This document shows positions 37,924 to 49,486 of a DNA stretch of 64,000 nt, in pieces. The position numbers and the translations under genes are program-made. Each line of letters begins with the position of its first letter. Within the stretch, counting starts at the first letter, position 1. The notes below the pieces were generated by a model, which searched no databases, was not told the DNA's origin, and was given only the letters and a program-made list of their open reading frames with translations. Source of the stretch: Ulota crispa (taxonomy: Eukaryota > Streptophyta > Bryopsida > Orthotrichales > Orthotrichaceae); NCBI GenBank assembly GCA_963920765.1, contig OY987242.1:29474002-29538001 (forward strand). The letters run 5' to 3'.

Positions 37924-38868
37924 GGATTTTAATTTAGGATAACAAATTTTTGCCAATTAGCAAATGTATGATAATCTTTAGTTTTGTGGTTTTTATGAGT
38001 TCACTAATTTCTTTTATTAATTGGGTTTTTATTATATGTTCAAAGCAATGGCCAAATGTTTTTAATATCAATATAATTGTAAATCAATTAACGTGATGTA
38101 TGATATGTAAAACCATTACAAACAATATATTTATCTTATAGTTGGTAGATTGAAAACACAATGTCATTAAGTTTTGTATTTGCGCATGCGATGTTTATTT
38201 AATGCGTCATTTCATATTTGATTTAGTTGGATATTGCTTTGTACCACAAAAGCACAAGAGATGCACAAAGATTCAAAACTTAGAGTTTAGTGAGGAGGTA
38301 CACTCATGTGGAGTTCAAAGAGTTCCATTGAACAAACCTTCAGTTGGCATAATTTGATGAGTTTTCAAGTACTGCTCATGTTAGCTTTAAAATTTGTATA
38401 AAATGACCAGAAATCTCAATAGAGATATACTAACCCAATACTTAATTTTGATTTAGTGATGACAAAAATTAAATTTGGAACTTCTATACAAACATTATAG
38501 AATAGTTGACATAATTTCCAAGATATTAAAAGGCAAGTCAAAAACATATATAGAATATGATTTTCTATAAACAAAAAAAATATGAACACAAAGTTCTTTA
38601 TTTTGGCATGGGCAAATACATCACTTTATTATTTTCAACCTAACCAGAGTTGGAGAATTTTAAAAAAAGTTGATTAAATATTTCATTGGGAACAGAACAC
38701 TTGTTTTTTGTGTTTTTTTTTTAAAAAATTTGTAAAGGGGTTTGGAATGGAGTGTTTCATGATTTGCATCTTTTTATGCCAATTGAATCTAGAGCATTGC
38801 ATTTGGAAGTGCACAAAACATTTGAACTAAAACTATAACAATTGTGGAAAAGAAGTTACATTCTTTGC
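37924..38868. other. Intergenic, downstream of RING gene
   Basis: Presumed 3' untranslated region followed by AT-rich sequence. No gene or repeat end is supported. Confidence 0.45.
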
Positions 38869-38872
38869 TTAA

Positions 38873-39224
38873 CCCTTAAACAATAGGTCGGTCACTGTGG
38901 TTGCACGCTACAATGGTGTGGAAAATTGGCCACTAAACTTAATACTATTGCCAAAAGTTACATAAGTCAAACATGTAATGTTGTCCATGTGAAAATTGCA
39001 AGAAGGGTAGCATGGGGCTTAACACCATTTTTTGTGAATCTTCTCATAAATTGGGATTTTTAAAAATATGAGTGCATTCAATGAAAATATTATATGCCTT
39101 TCAAGATGAATCATGTCTCCAAAATCACTTTAAAAACAAAGAAGATGAAAATTGACTTCTTAAATCTAGCAAACTATGGTTTTTTGTTATTTGGACCAAA
39201 AACATCTGCATCTATGTTTAAGAG
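38873..39224. mobile_element. TTAA-flanked piggyBac-like element
   Basis: 352 bp, with TTAA at 38869-38872 and 39225-39228. Inverted ends CCCTTAAACAATAGG and, reversed, CTCTTAAACATAG. Non-coding. Confidence 0.65.
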
Positions 39225-39444
39225 TTAAACATAACATTTTTATAAGAATTTGAGGGAAAATATTGAATATAGGCTTGAAAAATGGTTGGATATCAAAAAT
39301 AGGTTTGGTCTTTAAGGAATATCAAAAGTAGACCTTGCAACTATGGTGTTCAAAACATTGGGCATGTCTAAAATTTCCAAATTAAATTGGTTTGTGATAG
39401 CTTTGTTTACAGTGACCATTCTGACCAAGACCACAACATCAATT

Positions 39445-40328
39445 GCAATGTACAATACCGTCTGAGAAGTTTTCGTCACCTTGTTTTCCAATCAAAGGAC
39501 TTTCCATCATACGGGACATAATCAATATTTTGTTAATCTTGAATCATATAAACTTTATTCTTATGTAATCCCAATGAAGCATATCAAGTTTTGACTTTTA
39601 AAAACCAAAACTCCATTTTTGGTGAGTTATTTTGTTACCCATTCATGGTTTTACAAGAAATTTGATTGAAAAATATTGGTGACGAATTTTTGAGATTTGA
39701 TAGCATGGGTATGTGGAAAACATCCATATGCACATCTTCCATGCTAAAAAAGACCCCCTTAAGTAACAAAAAATATTCTAATTTTTTTCAGTGTAACTTG
39801 TGATATGCCCAAATTTTATGGAATAGATATTTCTTTGTTATAACCAAATTTTGTTATTTGATTCATACATTGTGACGAAACTTGTACATTTGAATATGAT
39901 GCTACATTTACTTGGTGAAAAGCTAGCTAAAAAATAAAAATGTATATTTTACAAAATTTGGGCATATCACAAGTCACATTGAAAAATATATATACAATTA
40001 TTTTTATTTACTTAAGGGGGGCTTTTTTAGCATGGAAGATGTGCACATGGATGTTTTCCACATACCCATGCAGTCAAATCTCAAAAACTTGTCACCAATA
40101 CTTTTCAATCAATTTTCTTGTAAAACCATGAATGGGCAACAAAATAACTCACCAAAAATGGAGTTTTGGTTTTTAAAAGTCAAAATTTGGTACGCTTCAT
40201 TGGGATTACCTAAGAATCAAGTTCATATGATTCAAATTGACAAAATACTGGTTATGTCTAGTATGATGCAAAGTCCTTCAATCGAAAAAACATGGTGACG
40301 AAAACTTCTAGGACGGTACTGTACAATG
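39445..40328. repeat. Long foldback family B, copy 2
   Basis: Two arms of about 415 bp invert around a centre near 39860-39905. Outer ends read tacaataccgtctgagaagt and, reversed, tacagtaccgtcctagaagt. Arms and spacer are homologous to the foldback at 21284-22168, though more diverged from it than its own arms are from each other. Non-coding. The right end abuts a Mutator-type transposase scrap. Confidence 0.8.
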
Positions 40329-40757
40329 GTCTTTGGAATTCCTTGTTCTCTTGATAAAACATGCACTTGGAATTCCTTGTTCTCTTAATAAAACATGCAC
40401 GTGCTATAAATGGCAACATAATGGCATCCCATGTCATCATGTTGCAAGTGTATTTTTGAACACAAGAAGAGAACCACATGCTTATGTGCACAAGTGCTGC
40501 ACAATAGCCTGTTGCCAAGAAGCATATGAAGTGGTTGTACATTTTGTGTTACAAAGGAACTGTTGAAAATTAGAAGAAGAGGGGAGGTGGAATTTGATGA
40601 AACCATGCTGCCACGAAATACTCATTGGTCAACCAAGCCAATCCAAAAAAAGAACGCACTCATATCAAGGCATAAGGAATTTCAAAGCACACAATATACA
40701 CTAATTGCAACTGATATGGTGGTATTGGTCACTAGAGGTAAAGTTATCACGAACTAA
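40329..40757 (+). mobile_element. MULE/FAR1-type transposase fragment (SWIM zinc finger)
   Basis: A plus-strand open stretch at 40333-40566 encodes CTCYKWQHNGIPCHHVASVF, a SWIM zinc finger (CxC ... CxH) as found at the C-terminus of Mutator-like transposases and the FAR1/FHY3 family derived from them. It is preceded by an exact 33-34 bp direct duplication (ggaattccttgttctct at 40336 and 40370). A different frame at 40563-40757 continues with a basic, Lys-rich tail. No catalytic DDE core is visible, so only a C-terminal scrap remains. Confidence 0.65.
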
Positions 40758-41041
40758 TTTGTTTGGAAATTAATAAACGTGCCCAATGTTTTGACCACCA
40801 GAATTACAAAACCTATTTTGACATTTAGTTGAGGCCTACTTTTTAGATTATTTAAATACCAGGCCTACTTTTTATATTCAATTTATTTCAGCCATTTGCC
40901 AAGCCTATTTTATAAATTTTCTCAAATTTAAATCATAAACTTACGAATTTCCAATCGTGTCCTTGAAACAAAATATTTGTACATTGTACCATCATTACAT
41001 GTGAAAATAGTGGATTGTACTCCATTTGAGGTCAGCCTTAA

Positions 41042-41277
41042 CCCATGAGCGCCCAGCCCAAATTTGTGCTGTGCTGGTCCTCAACAATTTGGTACTAAAA
41101 TTTAAAAAATAACATTTGAAAGAATTAGCCATTCATATTGCACAAGGTTTAGGATCCGCAGATGTATGAAAATTTTGATAAATTTTCATTACACAAATCA
41201 AAAGATTAAAACGATCAAAGACAATAAACTATTAAATATGGAGAGGCTAGATTTGGGACGGCTAGGGCGCTTAAGGG
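41042..41277. mobile_element. Short TTAA-flanked piggyBac-like element
   Basis: 236 bp, with TTAA at 41038-41041 and 41278-41281. Inverted ends CCCATGAGCGCCCAGCC and, reversed, CCCTTAAGCGCCCTAGCC, matching apart from one gap and two substitutions. Non-coding. Confidence 0.75.
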
Positions 41278-41768
41278 TTAACTCTTCACATACAATATTC
41301 ATTCCCTCTAAGATTGGATTTTTGGAATTATAGTAGATTAAAAAATACATAAAAATTCTGTGATCTCTTCTAAAAAATCAAATAGTATACATCAATATGA
41401 CTCGAGTTTATTGATGGCACCTATTGCGACTGTTTTATTTGTGATTCATAGATTTTTGAATTTTGAGGAATATGGTAGTCCTCGAATCGGAGGAGTTGAC
41501 CCCCGAGAGTGGAGGATGGTGGGTAGCATATACTAATAAAATAACGACTTCTAAAATTTGATTATCAGTGCTTAGAATAATCATCAAATGACTTAATTTC
41601 AGTCATTGGGACATTTACAATTGTTGTGTATTGATTGTTTAGAGCCTGTTTTTCTATTAGTGCATGTAATTTTTGAAATTTTGAAATTTAAAAATTTATG
41701 GCCTTAGAAAAAAAATCGAAATAAAATCTTCACTTAAAAAAAAAATTTCCCATCTCAACATGGATCAA

Positions 41769-42719
41769 CCCCTAAAGAACCAAGCCCTCTTTTTCTTGTT
41801 TTCTTTTTTTTGTCAAAATCATTAAAAACTGCCACTTCTAGGGGATGAGTAAGAAGGTAAGTTTATTTATTTATTTTGGAAATCTAATTGTAGGATCTCG
41901 CCTAAGACTAGAAGAGGTACTTGTAGGAAAAAAATCAGGTCCTTCTAGATGGAGAGGAGGGAGATATCTACATTTGAAGTAAAAAAAAGAAAAAATTTCT
42001 TTCCTTGTTGCCCAAAAAATTCAAAAGCCTTTGACCACTCTTACATGAAAAAACTACTCTATCCAAAGTTGTGCTTTTATTTTTCTATGTAGGAGATCAA
42101 GTTAGGTATATGTGGGAGAATTTTCAAATCAAATGGAACTACACAACACATGGGAAAAAAATAGTAAGTAAAAAGAAGCAGAGAATGAGTCAAAACACTA
42201 AATTGTTAAGAATTTAATTATAGAAATGAAAAATGCCAATCCCAACGGTTATAACATTGTAATAAACAATTTAATTCCTTTGGTTTAATTTTTATTCCAA
42301 AGTATTGAAAACTGAGTAAAATAAAGGACTTCAAAGTTTATTTTAGAGTAGAGAATCCATAACTGCCCGCAAACAAAAACTCCTCATAACTTTCATCTCA
42401 TTGATTGAAATTGAAATATTCAAAGCTTCCCACCTATAAAAAAATCTAAAGAATCAATTTCAAATTTTTATTTTAAAAAAATGGGAATTTTAAATAAATT
42501 TTTTGGGCTACCTGGACGGGCAACCCTACCCAATTTTTCAGAAATTCTTGCACAACCTCTTAGTTAAATGTGAGATTGAAGAAAAAACTAAATGCCCACG
42601 TAGATTTTTGAATTCCCGATTTTCCATAAAAGTTTCAAAAAAGCACACAAAGTAGTTTAGCCATAGATACATGCCCAAAATCCCATTTGTCCCCTGAGGG
42701 GACAATGGTCCTTTAAGGG
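41769..42719. mobile_element. piggyBac-like element flanked by TCAA on both sides
   Basis: 951 bp with ends CCCCTAAAGAACCAAGCCC and, reversed, CCCTTAAAGGACCATTGTC. The four flanking bases are TCAA at 41765-41768 and again at 42720-42723, in direct orientation. TCAA is not a palindrome, so these four bases are a target duplication and not part of the inverted ends. The right 450 bp is homologous to the palindromic elements at 48128-48839 and 54197-54914 (shared phrases: ctcataactttcatctcat, acaaagtagtttagccata). Confidence 0.8.
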
Positions 42720-42950
42720 TCAATCCAAAAACTTGTAAAAGAATCATAAAGCGTCTGATGATCAAACAACTCATATAATTGAAAAAATATTTAAAATTCA
42801 CTTTCTAAGCATACTAGAATGCACTTCATTTATTTAAACACAACTCCTATTGTAAGCATTTGAGATTTTTCATGGTCCATGTTTTGGACTTCGACACTCT
42901 TCAGGGTTGGGTTTGATGTTTTGTTAGATTACTAACTCCTCATGGCTTTG

Positions 42951-44211
42951 GATATCTCAAAATAGGGGGTTTCAGATATTTCAAAATAGGGGTTTCAGAT
43001 ATCTCAAAATAGGGGGTTTCAGATGTCTCAAAATAGGGGGTTTTAGATATCTCAAAATAGGGGGTTTCAGATATCTCAAAATAGGGGGTTTCAGATATCT
43101 CAAAATAGGGGGTTTCAGATATTTCAAAATAGGGGTTTCAGATATCTCAAAATAGGGGGTTTCAGATATTTCAAAATAGGGGTTTCAGATATCTCAAAAT
43201 AGGGGGTTTCAGATGTCTCAAAATAGGGGGTTTTAGATATCTCAAAATAGGGGGTTTCAGATATCTCAAAATAGGGGGTTTCAGATATCTCAAAATAGGG
43301 GGTTTCAGATATCTCAAAATAGGGGGTTTCAGATATCTCAAAATAGGGGGTTTCAGATATCTCAAAATAGGGGGTTTCAGATATCTCAAAATAGGGGGTT
43401 TCAGATATCTCAAAATAGGGGGTTTCAGATATCTCAAAATAGGGGGTTTCAGATATCTCAAAATAGGGGGTTTCAGATATCTCAAAATAGGGGGTTTCAG
43501 ATATCTCAAAATAGGGGGTTTCAGATATCTCAAAATAGGGGGTTTCAGATATCTCAAAATAGGGGGTTTCAGATATCTCAAAATAGGGGGTTTCAGATAT
43601 CTCAAAATAGGGGGTTTCAGATATCTCAAAATAGGGGGTTTCAGATATCTCAAAATAGGGGGTTTCAGATATCTCAAAATAGGGGGTTTCAGATATCTCA
43701 AAATAGGGGGTTTCAGATATCTCAAAATAGGGGGTTTCAGATATCTCAAAATAGGGGGTTTCAGATATCTCAAAATAGGGGGTTTCAGATGTCTCAAAAT
43801 AGGGGGTTTCAGATGTCTCAAAATAGGGGGTTTCAGATGTCTCAAAATAGGGGGTTTCAGATGTCTCAAAATAGGGGGTTTCAGATATCTCAAAATAGGG
43901 GGTTTCAGATATCTCAAAATAGGGGGTTTCAGATATCTCAAAATAGGGGGTTTCAGATATCTCAAAATAGGGGGTTTCAGATATCTCAAAATAGGGGGTT
44001 TCAGATATCTCAAAATAGGGGGTTTCAGATATCTCAAAATAGGGGGTTTCAGATATCTCAAAATAGGGGGTTTCAGATATCTCAAAATAGGGGGTTTCAG
44101 ATATCTCAAAATAGGGGGTTTCAGATATCTCAAAATAGGGGGTTTCAGATATCTCAAAATAGGGGGTTTTAGATATCTCAAAATAGGAGGTTTCATATAT
44201 CTCAAAAAAAG
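42951..44211. repeat. 24-bp satellite, about 52 units
   Basis: A near-perfect tandem array of the 24-base unit atatctcaaaatagggggtt + tcag. Most units are identical. Variants include a 23-base form (tttcaaaatagggg, one G fewer), a gatgtctc form in a block of four at 43789-43870, and a ggttttag form. The 23-base forms recur at a spacing of 190 bp (42973 and 43163), showing a small higher-order duplication at the left end. Because 24 is divisible by three, the array is open in frame as an eight-residue repeat (FEISETPY on the minus strand); nothing suggests it is translated. Homogeneity implies recent expansion or conversion. Confidence 0.97.
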
Positions 44212-45396
44212 GTGAATGAATGGTCGTGAACAAGTTTTTGTTCATGGTGAATGTGAAGTTACAAACGTGAAAGAGTCATGAGGACTTCCAGGAGGTCCTC
44301 ATGACTTGTGCACACATGAACGATGTGAAGCCTCTCCCTCTTGACCTCTCCCGCTAGCTCCAACTGTGTTCTTGTCGCTCTCGCACCTGCACCCGCTCCT
44401 GTTTGTGTTGTTGCCAGCCTCTCGGCTCTCGCTTTGAGCCTCTGGCTCTTGCTCCGTGCCTCTAGATAGTTTGGATGCATAGCACAGTCCGGGGAGTTTT
44501 TTAAACTTAACCGGCCAATATCCTACATTCTCTTGGGCCAACCGGTTATCTAGAGTATACTACCGGCTAAGCCTATAGAAAATAAGGTATATTCCCTTTT
44601 TTTCCTCTAGAATGGTCAATTTTTTTCCTAAACTTTTGAATTCAATTTGGCAGTTCTCAAAATCAACCGGCTAGCTTGTAACTAAATGCCGGTACTCCCC
44701 AGACATTGATGCAAAGTTGATTGCCAGGTGAAGGTCATTCAAGGAATCGCAATGCGCAGGAAGCAACAATGGTGGAGCTGAAGAGATCTTGATTAGAAGC
44801 GGATAATTGTGAAGATGAAGGGTTCTAGATTAGAAGCAACAATGATGGAGTTCAAGGGATCTGTACAGAATTAGTGATTGTGGGCAGAGTTGAAAGGATG
44901 GTGAGTAGTTCACTACAATTCAGATATTTGAATGGATGATCTTGAGGACATGAACGGTGGCTTGACTAACTTGTTCACCAATTTCATTCACGTGAACGAA
45001 ATTGCCTCCGAACGACATATCTGAAACCCCCTATATATAATATATTGACAAGGGGACATGTTTTGTGGCTATGGACGGTGAGAGCATGGTTGCTAGAATC
45101 ATCTCTAATGTCTCACTCTGTAAACTCCTATATTTTGCTTGGTGAAAAATCAGAACTTGTGATTAGTATCATTAGAAGCACATCAAAAACTTCTTTAAAC
45201 TAAATGATTTTTTTTGTATTTGAGAATTAGACAACCAAAATAGATTTCATTAAAAGGAAACTAAAAAGATAAAAAATATACCATGGCATGGTAAATCACG
45301 CTTGAGAAAAAAGTCCATAAAAATAACCCCACATTATACAAGGGATCTCAAAATACACTAAAGAGAAGTATTTTAGTTCCCTTGGGCAGTGAGACG
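44212..45396. other. Gene-free flank of the satellite
   Basis: Contains a GC-richer patch (44290-44470) with a minus-strand Ala/Arg/Glu-rich open frame of no known family. Near 44990 it holds the inverted phrase ttcattcacgtgaacgaaat, followed by cagat-like satellite remnants (gaaaccccctat at 45024). The same combination reappears at 57135-57190. Confidence 0.45.
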
Positions 45397-45400
45397 TTAA

Positions 45401-47152
45401 CCCCTAAAAGACTTGAGCCATTTTGAAATGGTCAAACTTCATGTCTAAGTTAAATTTTTCCTTTTAAAGTGTGTTCAACCAAAAAATTTATATTTTTATT
45501 GCTTGAAACTATGCATGATATATCACTGCAAGAAATTTCAATTTGTTTCATGAAAAATTGTAATTTTTATATATATTTTTCAAAAATGAACATAAAAAAG
45601 TTAAAATAGCAAAAAAATCCAAATTATTTGAATTTTGTTCAAGAGGTACAAGCAGCATTAGTGTGAAAAAATTTCAATTGGTTATTTAGTTTTATACACC
45701 CAAAAAAGTAACAACAAAGAATTTAAACTCAAATTTGACTATGAAACTAAGTTTATCCTTATATGTAATTAATGTATATATTTTTTATATTTTTTTGCTA
45801 GAATACACATTCATTTTTTGTATATGTTTTTTTTAATGAATTTGGTGGAAACTTTTAATTATTGTGATTTTTTAAATCTAAATGTGGAAATAAAATCATA
45901 TCAATTAGAATATATATTTAAAAAATTGTAACTTCTACCATAACATAATGGTAGAATGAGAAACATGGTTTTTTAGTTTAAATTTAAAAGCCATTTAAAG
46001 AGTAAAAATTATAAATGAAAAACACACCATATTAGGTTATTTGGATTCTAACACTTGGAGCTTTCAATGGCAATAACTCTTTCAATTTTTGACATTTTTT
46101 TAAAAATAAAATGGAAAAGAGAGAAAACTTGTCAAGCTTTGTTTTCTTAGTTCAAACCACATACCAAAAATTGATATTTTGAAAGTTACAATAAAAGCTG
46201 ACCAAAGGGCATCCACTTTTTTTGATGCACAAACCTTAACCCCTAAAATTCTTTTGTGTTTAGAGGCCCAAAATTGCTTCAAAATACTAATCCCAAAAAC
46301 AAGGTTAAAATCTTCATTGAAACTTACTTTTTCACAAATCCAACTGTAGGATCCTTTAGTTGACTTGCACAAGTACATTGTCCCAAAATTTCAAAATGAA
46401 CATCCCCACCAATGGCAAGATCAATGTGCCTAAACTTCAAAATGTAGGCTTTTCTGGTCCTTCTAGAAGGTGAACTTTTGATTTTCAAACTTTGTAGAGA
46501 AAAACACATATGTTGTATTTCTTGTGCAATTTTTGCAGTATGTTGGAAAATGAGTTGAAAGCATATATAAAAAAAACTAACCAAAAGATACTTTGGATTT
46601 GTTTTTACAAAAATTGTAAAGTGAAAGGTATTGATGAATGAAAGATATAACTAATATGCTAATAAGTTTTGGAAGAATTTGAAAATTGTTAATCCCAATT
46701 GTGAGAATGCTCTAACAGACAATTAGTAACTTTAATTTTCATTTTCATTTGAAAATTTTCAAAATTGAGAGTAAAAGATAACTTTATATATTTTTTCTAC
46801 CCTCTTCCTACCTTCATTGCCCGCAAAAGAAAACTCCTTGTAACTCTTACCTCATTATTTGGAATTGAGTGATTCAATTTTTCTTAAGTAAGTATCATTC
46901 TATACAATTATATAAAAATAAAAATAAATATTTTAGAATATATTTTTTGTTGCCCGATTTGACATGGAAATTGAAAAAACCTTATAACTTTTGCATTACT
47001 TATTGGAATGACATGAAATAAAACTTCACATGTAGATTATGATGAGTAGCATCCATCCTAAAAATTTCATGAAAAATTTCCAAATTATGAAGTCAATAGA
47101 GCATGCCCAAGTTCTCATAAAGCCCTAAGTGGGCTTCTTGGGCCTTTAGGGG
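45401..47152. mobile_element. TTAA-flanked element(s), nested left ends
   Basis: The outer ends are TTAA plus CCCCTAAAAGACTTGAGCC at the left (45397) and, reversed, CCCCTAAAGGCCCAAGAAG at the right, closed by TTAA at 47153-47156. A second left-type end (TTAA at 46236 then CCCCTAAAATTCTTTTG) lies inside. So either 46240-47152 is an element inserted at the tail of another, or the left part is a truncated copy. No transposase frame is present. Confidence 0.65.
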
Positions 47153-47866
47153 TTAAAAAGTCAATGAAATTCTCACTTGTTTCAAAGTCAAAAGTCAAAA
47201 ATAAAGGAATATGCCTACCGTATTCTTGCAAGTCACAACATAGGGTCACCGAATAATCGAAATTGTGTATCCACATTGTAAATAATTCTACGTGTCCTCT
47301 GTCCGTACGACATGTGGCAGTCTGAAAATGAATGTGACTTGGCAGCTTTGCCACGTAGGGCCCTCCGGATTGGTACTCTATTCTGATTCTTCAGTAGGGA
47401 CTAGGGGTGCTGCAAACTGTAATTACTCAAATAACTGTCGGTGCCTGTTCATGCTGATTACTCAAACCTATCCTACCCACTCTACTCATGTAAATAAAGT
47501 AAATAGCCCTCAAAATGACTATGTCAGTCTATTAGATGTCACCTTGGATGTGCACCCAAAATCAAAATAATGGTACAAAGGTTTTATATGTTTGTAAATG
47601 TGTACGAGGTTAAGTGCAAGTGTTTGTGTAAGGTAGATGTCCCCAATCCCGATCATTAATGTACTCAGTCTGCAGTCTGTATATATCAAGTTTGAAATGT
47701 ATCCATTGGGAACAGATGGTCGGAATTGGGGACGGGCTGCTAAACGATTGGGAATGGGCACAATTAACTTAACTTTTGTGAGCATGATGAAATGATTTTG
47801 GATTTTTTATGCTCAATTTTAAGAAAGGCTATGAGTACAATCTAGGTGAATTCAAAATTATTTTAA

Positions 47867-49439
47867 CCCCTGAAGGACTATGGCCTTCATTTTGTCAAAA
47901 AACACTCAAAACTACCACTTCTATGGCAAAGAGTAGTAAAGTTTGAAATTAGGCATTTTGCATATCTGACTATAGGATCTTTTGCTAGACTACTATAAGA
48001 ATGTGTCATACAAAACTCAAGAACTTTGACTGCATAAATTGGAAGATATATGCATTTAAAGTGTAAAAAAAAACTTTTTTTGCACCTTGCTGACTAGATT
48101 ATTTAACTTTGAACATTTTTAACTTAACCCCTAAAGGCCCATTGTCCCTTCAAGGGACAAATGGAATTTTGGGCATGTACCTCTGGCTAAACTACTTTGC
48201 GTGATTTTCTGAATTTTTTATTGAAGGTGAGGAATTCAAAGATCTGCGTGGGAATAAAAAAAATCTTCATTATGACATTTACTAAAGAAATTAAAAATGA
48301 ATAACTCAAAAACAGGGGACTCCGGGCAGCCCAAAAACTTCTGCAAAAATTGCATTTTTTTCAAATAAAAATCTGAAATAGGTTCTTTAGACTTATATAG
48401 ACATGGGGAGGTTTGAATCATTCATTTTTGATAGATGAGATGAAAGTTATGAGAAGTTTTAGTTTGCGGGTAGGTGTGATTTCAAGACCACACCTACCCG
48501 CAAAATAAAACTTCTCATAACTTTCATCTCATCTATCAAAAATGAATGATTCAAACCTCCCCATGTCTATATAAGTCTAAAGAACCTATTTCAGATTTTT
48601 ATTTGAAAAAAATGCAATTTTTGCAGAAGTTTTTGGGCTGCCCGGAGTCCCCTATTTTTGAGTTATTCATTTTTAATTTCTTTAGTAAATGTCAGAATGA
48701 AGATTTTTTTTATTTCCACGTGGATCTTTGAATTCCTCACCTTCAATAAAAAATTAGAAAATCACGCAAAGTAGTTTAGCCATAGATACATGCCCAAAAT
48801 TGCATTTGTCCTCCAAAAGGGCTCTTGGTCCTTTAGGGGTTAAAATTTTTGCACCACAAAGTTTGGAATTCTATTTTTGCATGGTAGTAAGTTGAGTTGG
48901 GAATCTTGGGAAATTATTAAAAAAAAAAAAAACTTAATTTTCATTCTTTAAAAAAACATTAGGTACAAGAAGGTATGAGATTGAACAAAAACTTAAATTG
49001 CTAATAACATTGCAATGGAATTGAAATGCAATTATCCCAATGCTAAGATTGTTCTAGAAAGCAAACCTCACCCTCTCCAACAATTTGTTTTGAGTTGCTT
49101 GAAAAACAAGATTGTCCAAAACTTTCTCATAACTAGTCCAAATGGAATGAATCAAAGCTTCAGATGTAGATAAAGATATAGTCTATAAGAAAAAATAAAT
49201 ATATATTTTTTCAAATTTTTATAAGATTTTTTTTTGCTGCCCCTAGTCCCCAAATTTGTGCTTATTTGGGCATAACTTTTGCTCCCTGGCATCAATTGGA
49301 ATAAATTTGAGATTCCCTAAAAGCTAATGTGTTTTTCTATTTTCAAAAAAAGTTTCAAAAAATTAGGACAAAAATTGAGATTGTAGGTACCTACCCAAAA
49401 TCCCATTTGTCCCCTGAAGGGACAATGGTCCTTTAGGGA
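47867..49439. mobile_element. TTAA-flanked element with a second element nested inside
   Basis: Outer ends CCCCTGAAGGACTATGGCC and, reversed, TCCCTAAAGGACCATTGTCC, with TTAA at 47863-47866 and 49440-49443. The complete palindromic element at 48128-48839 sits inside. The outer right arm is homologous to the same element family (cccaaaatcccatttgtccc). Confidence 0.72.
48128..48839. mobile_element. Palindromic TTAA-flanked element
   Basis: 712 bp with TTAA at 48124-48127 and 48840-48843. The whole element is a near-perfect inverted repeat: arms of about 350 bp meet at 48472-48493 (ggtgtgatttcaagaccaca...). Ends read CCCCTAAAGGCCCATTGTCC and, reversed, CCCCTAAAGGACCAAGAGCC. It is related to 54197-54914 and to the right half of 41769-42719. 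Confidence 0.88.
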
Positions 49440-49486
49440 TTAACATGCACAAATAAAGGCAGCTATTGTATCAAAGAGTTTCTTAA

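Noticed and set aside
42951-44211. CRISPR-like array
   Set aside because: The repeats are directly adjacent with no unique spacers, and the genome is eukaryotic.
43124-44245. Open frames of 344-373 codons across the satellite (FEISETPY repeats)
   Set aside because: They follow from a repeat length divisible by three; there is no start context, no unique sequence and an equally open opposite frame.
48236-48731. Two near-identical 61-residue proteins on opposite strands
   Set aside because: They are mirror readings of the two arms of a palindromic transposon, without coding features.
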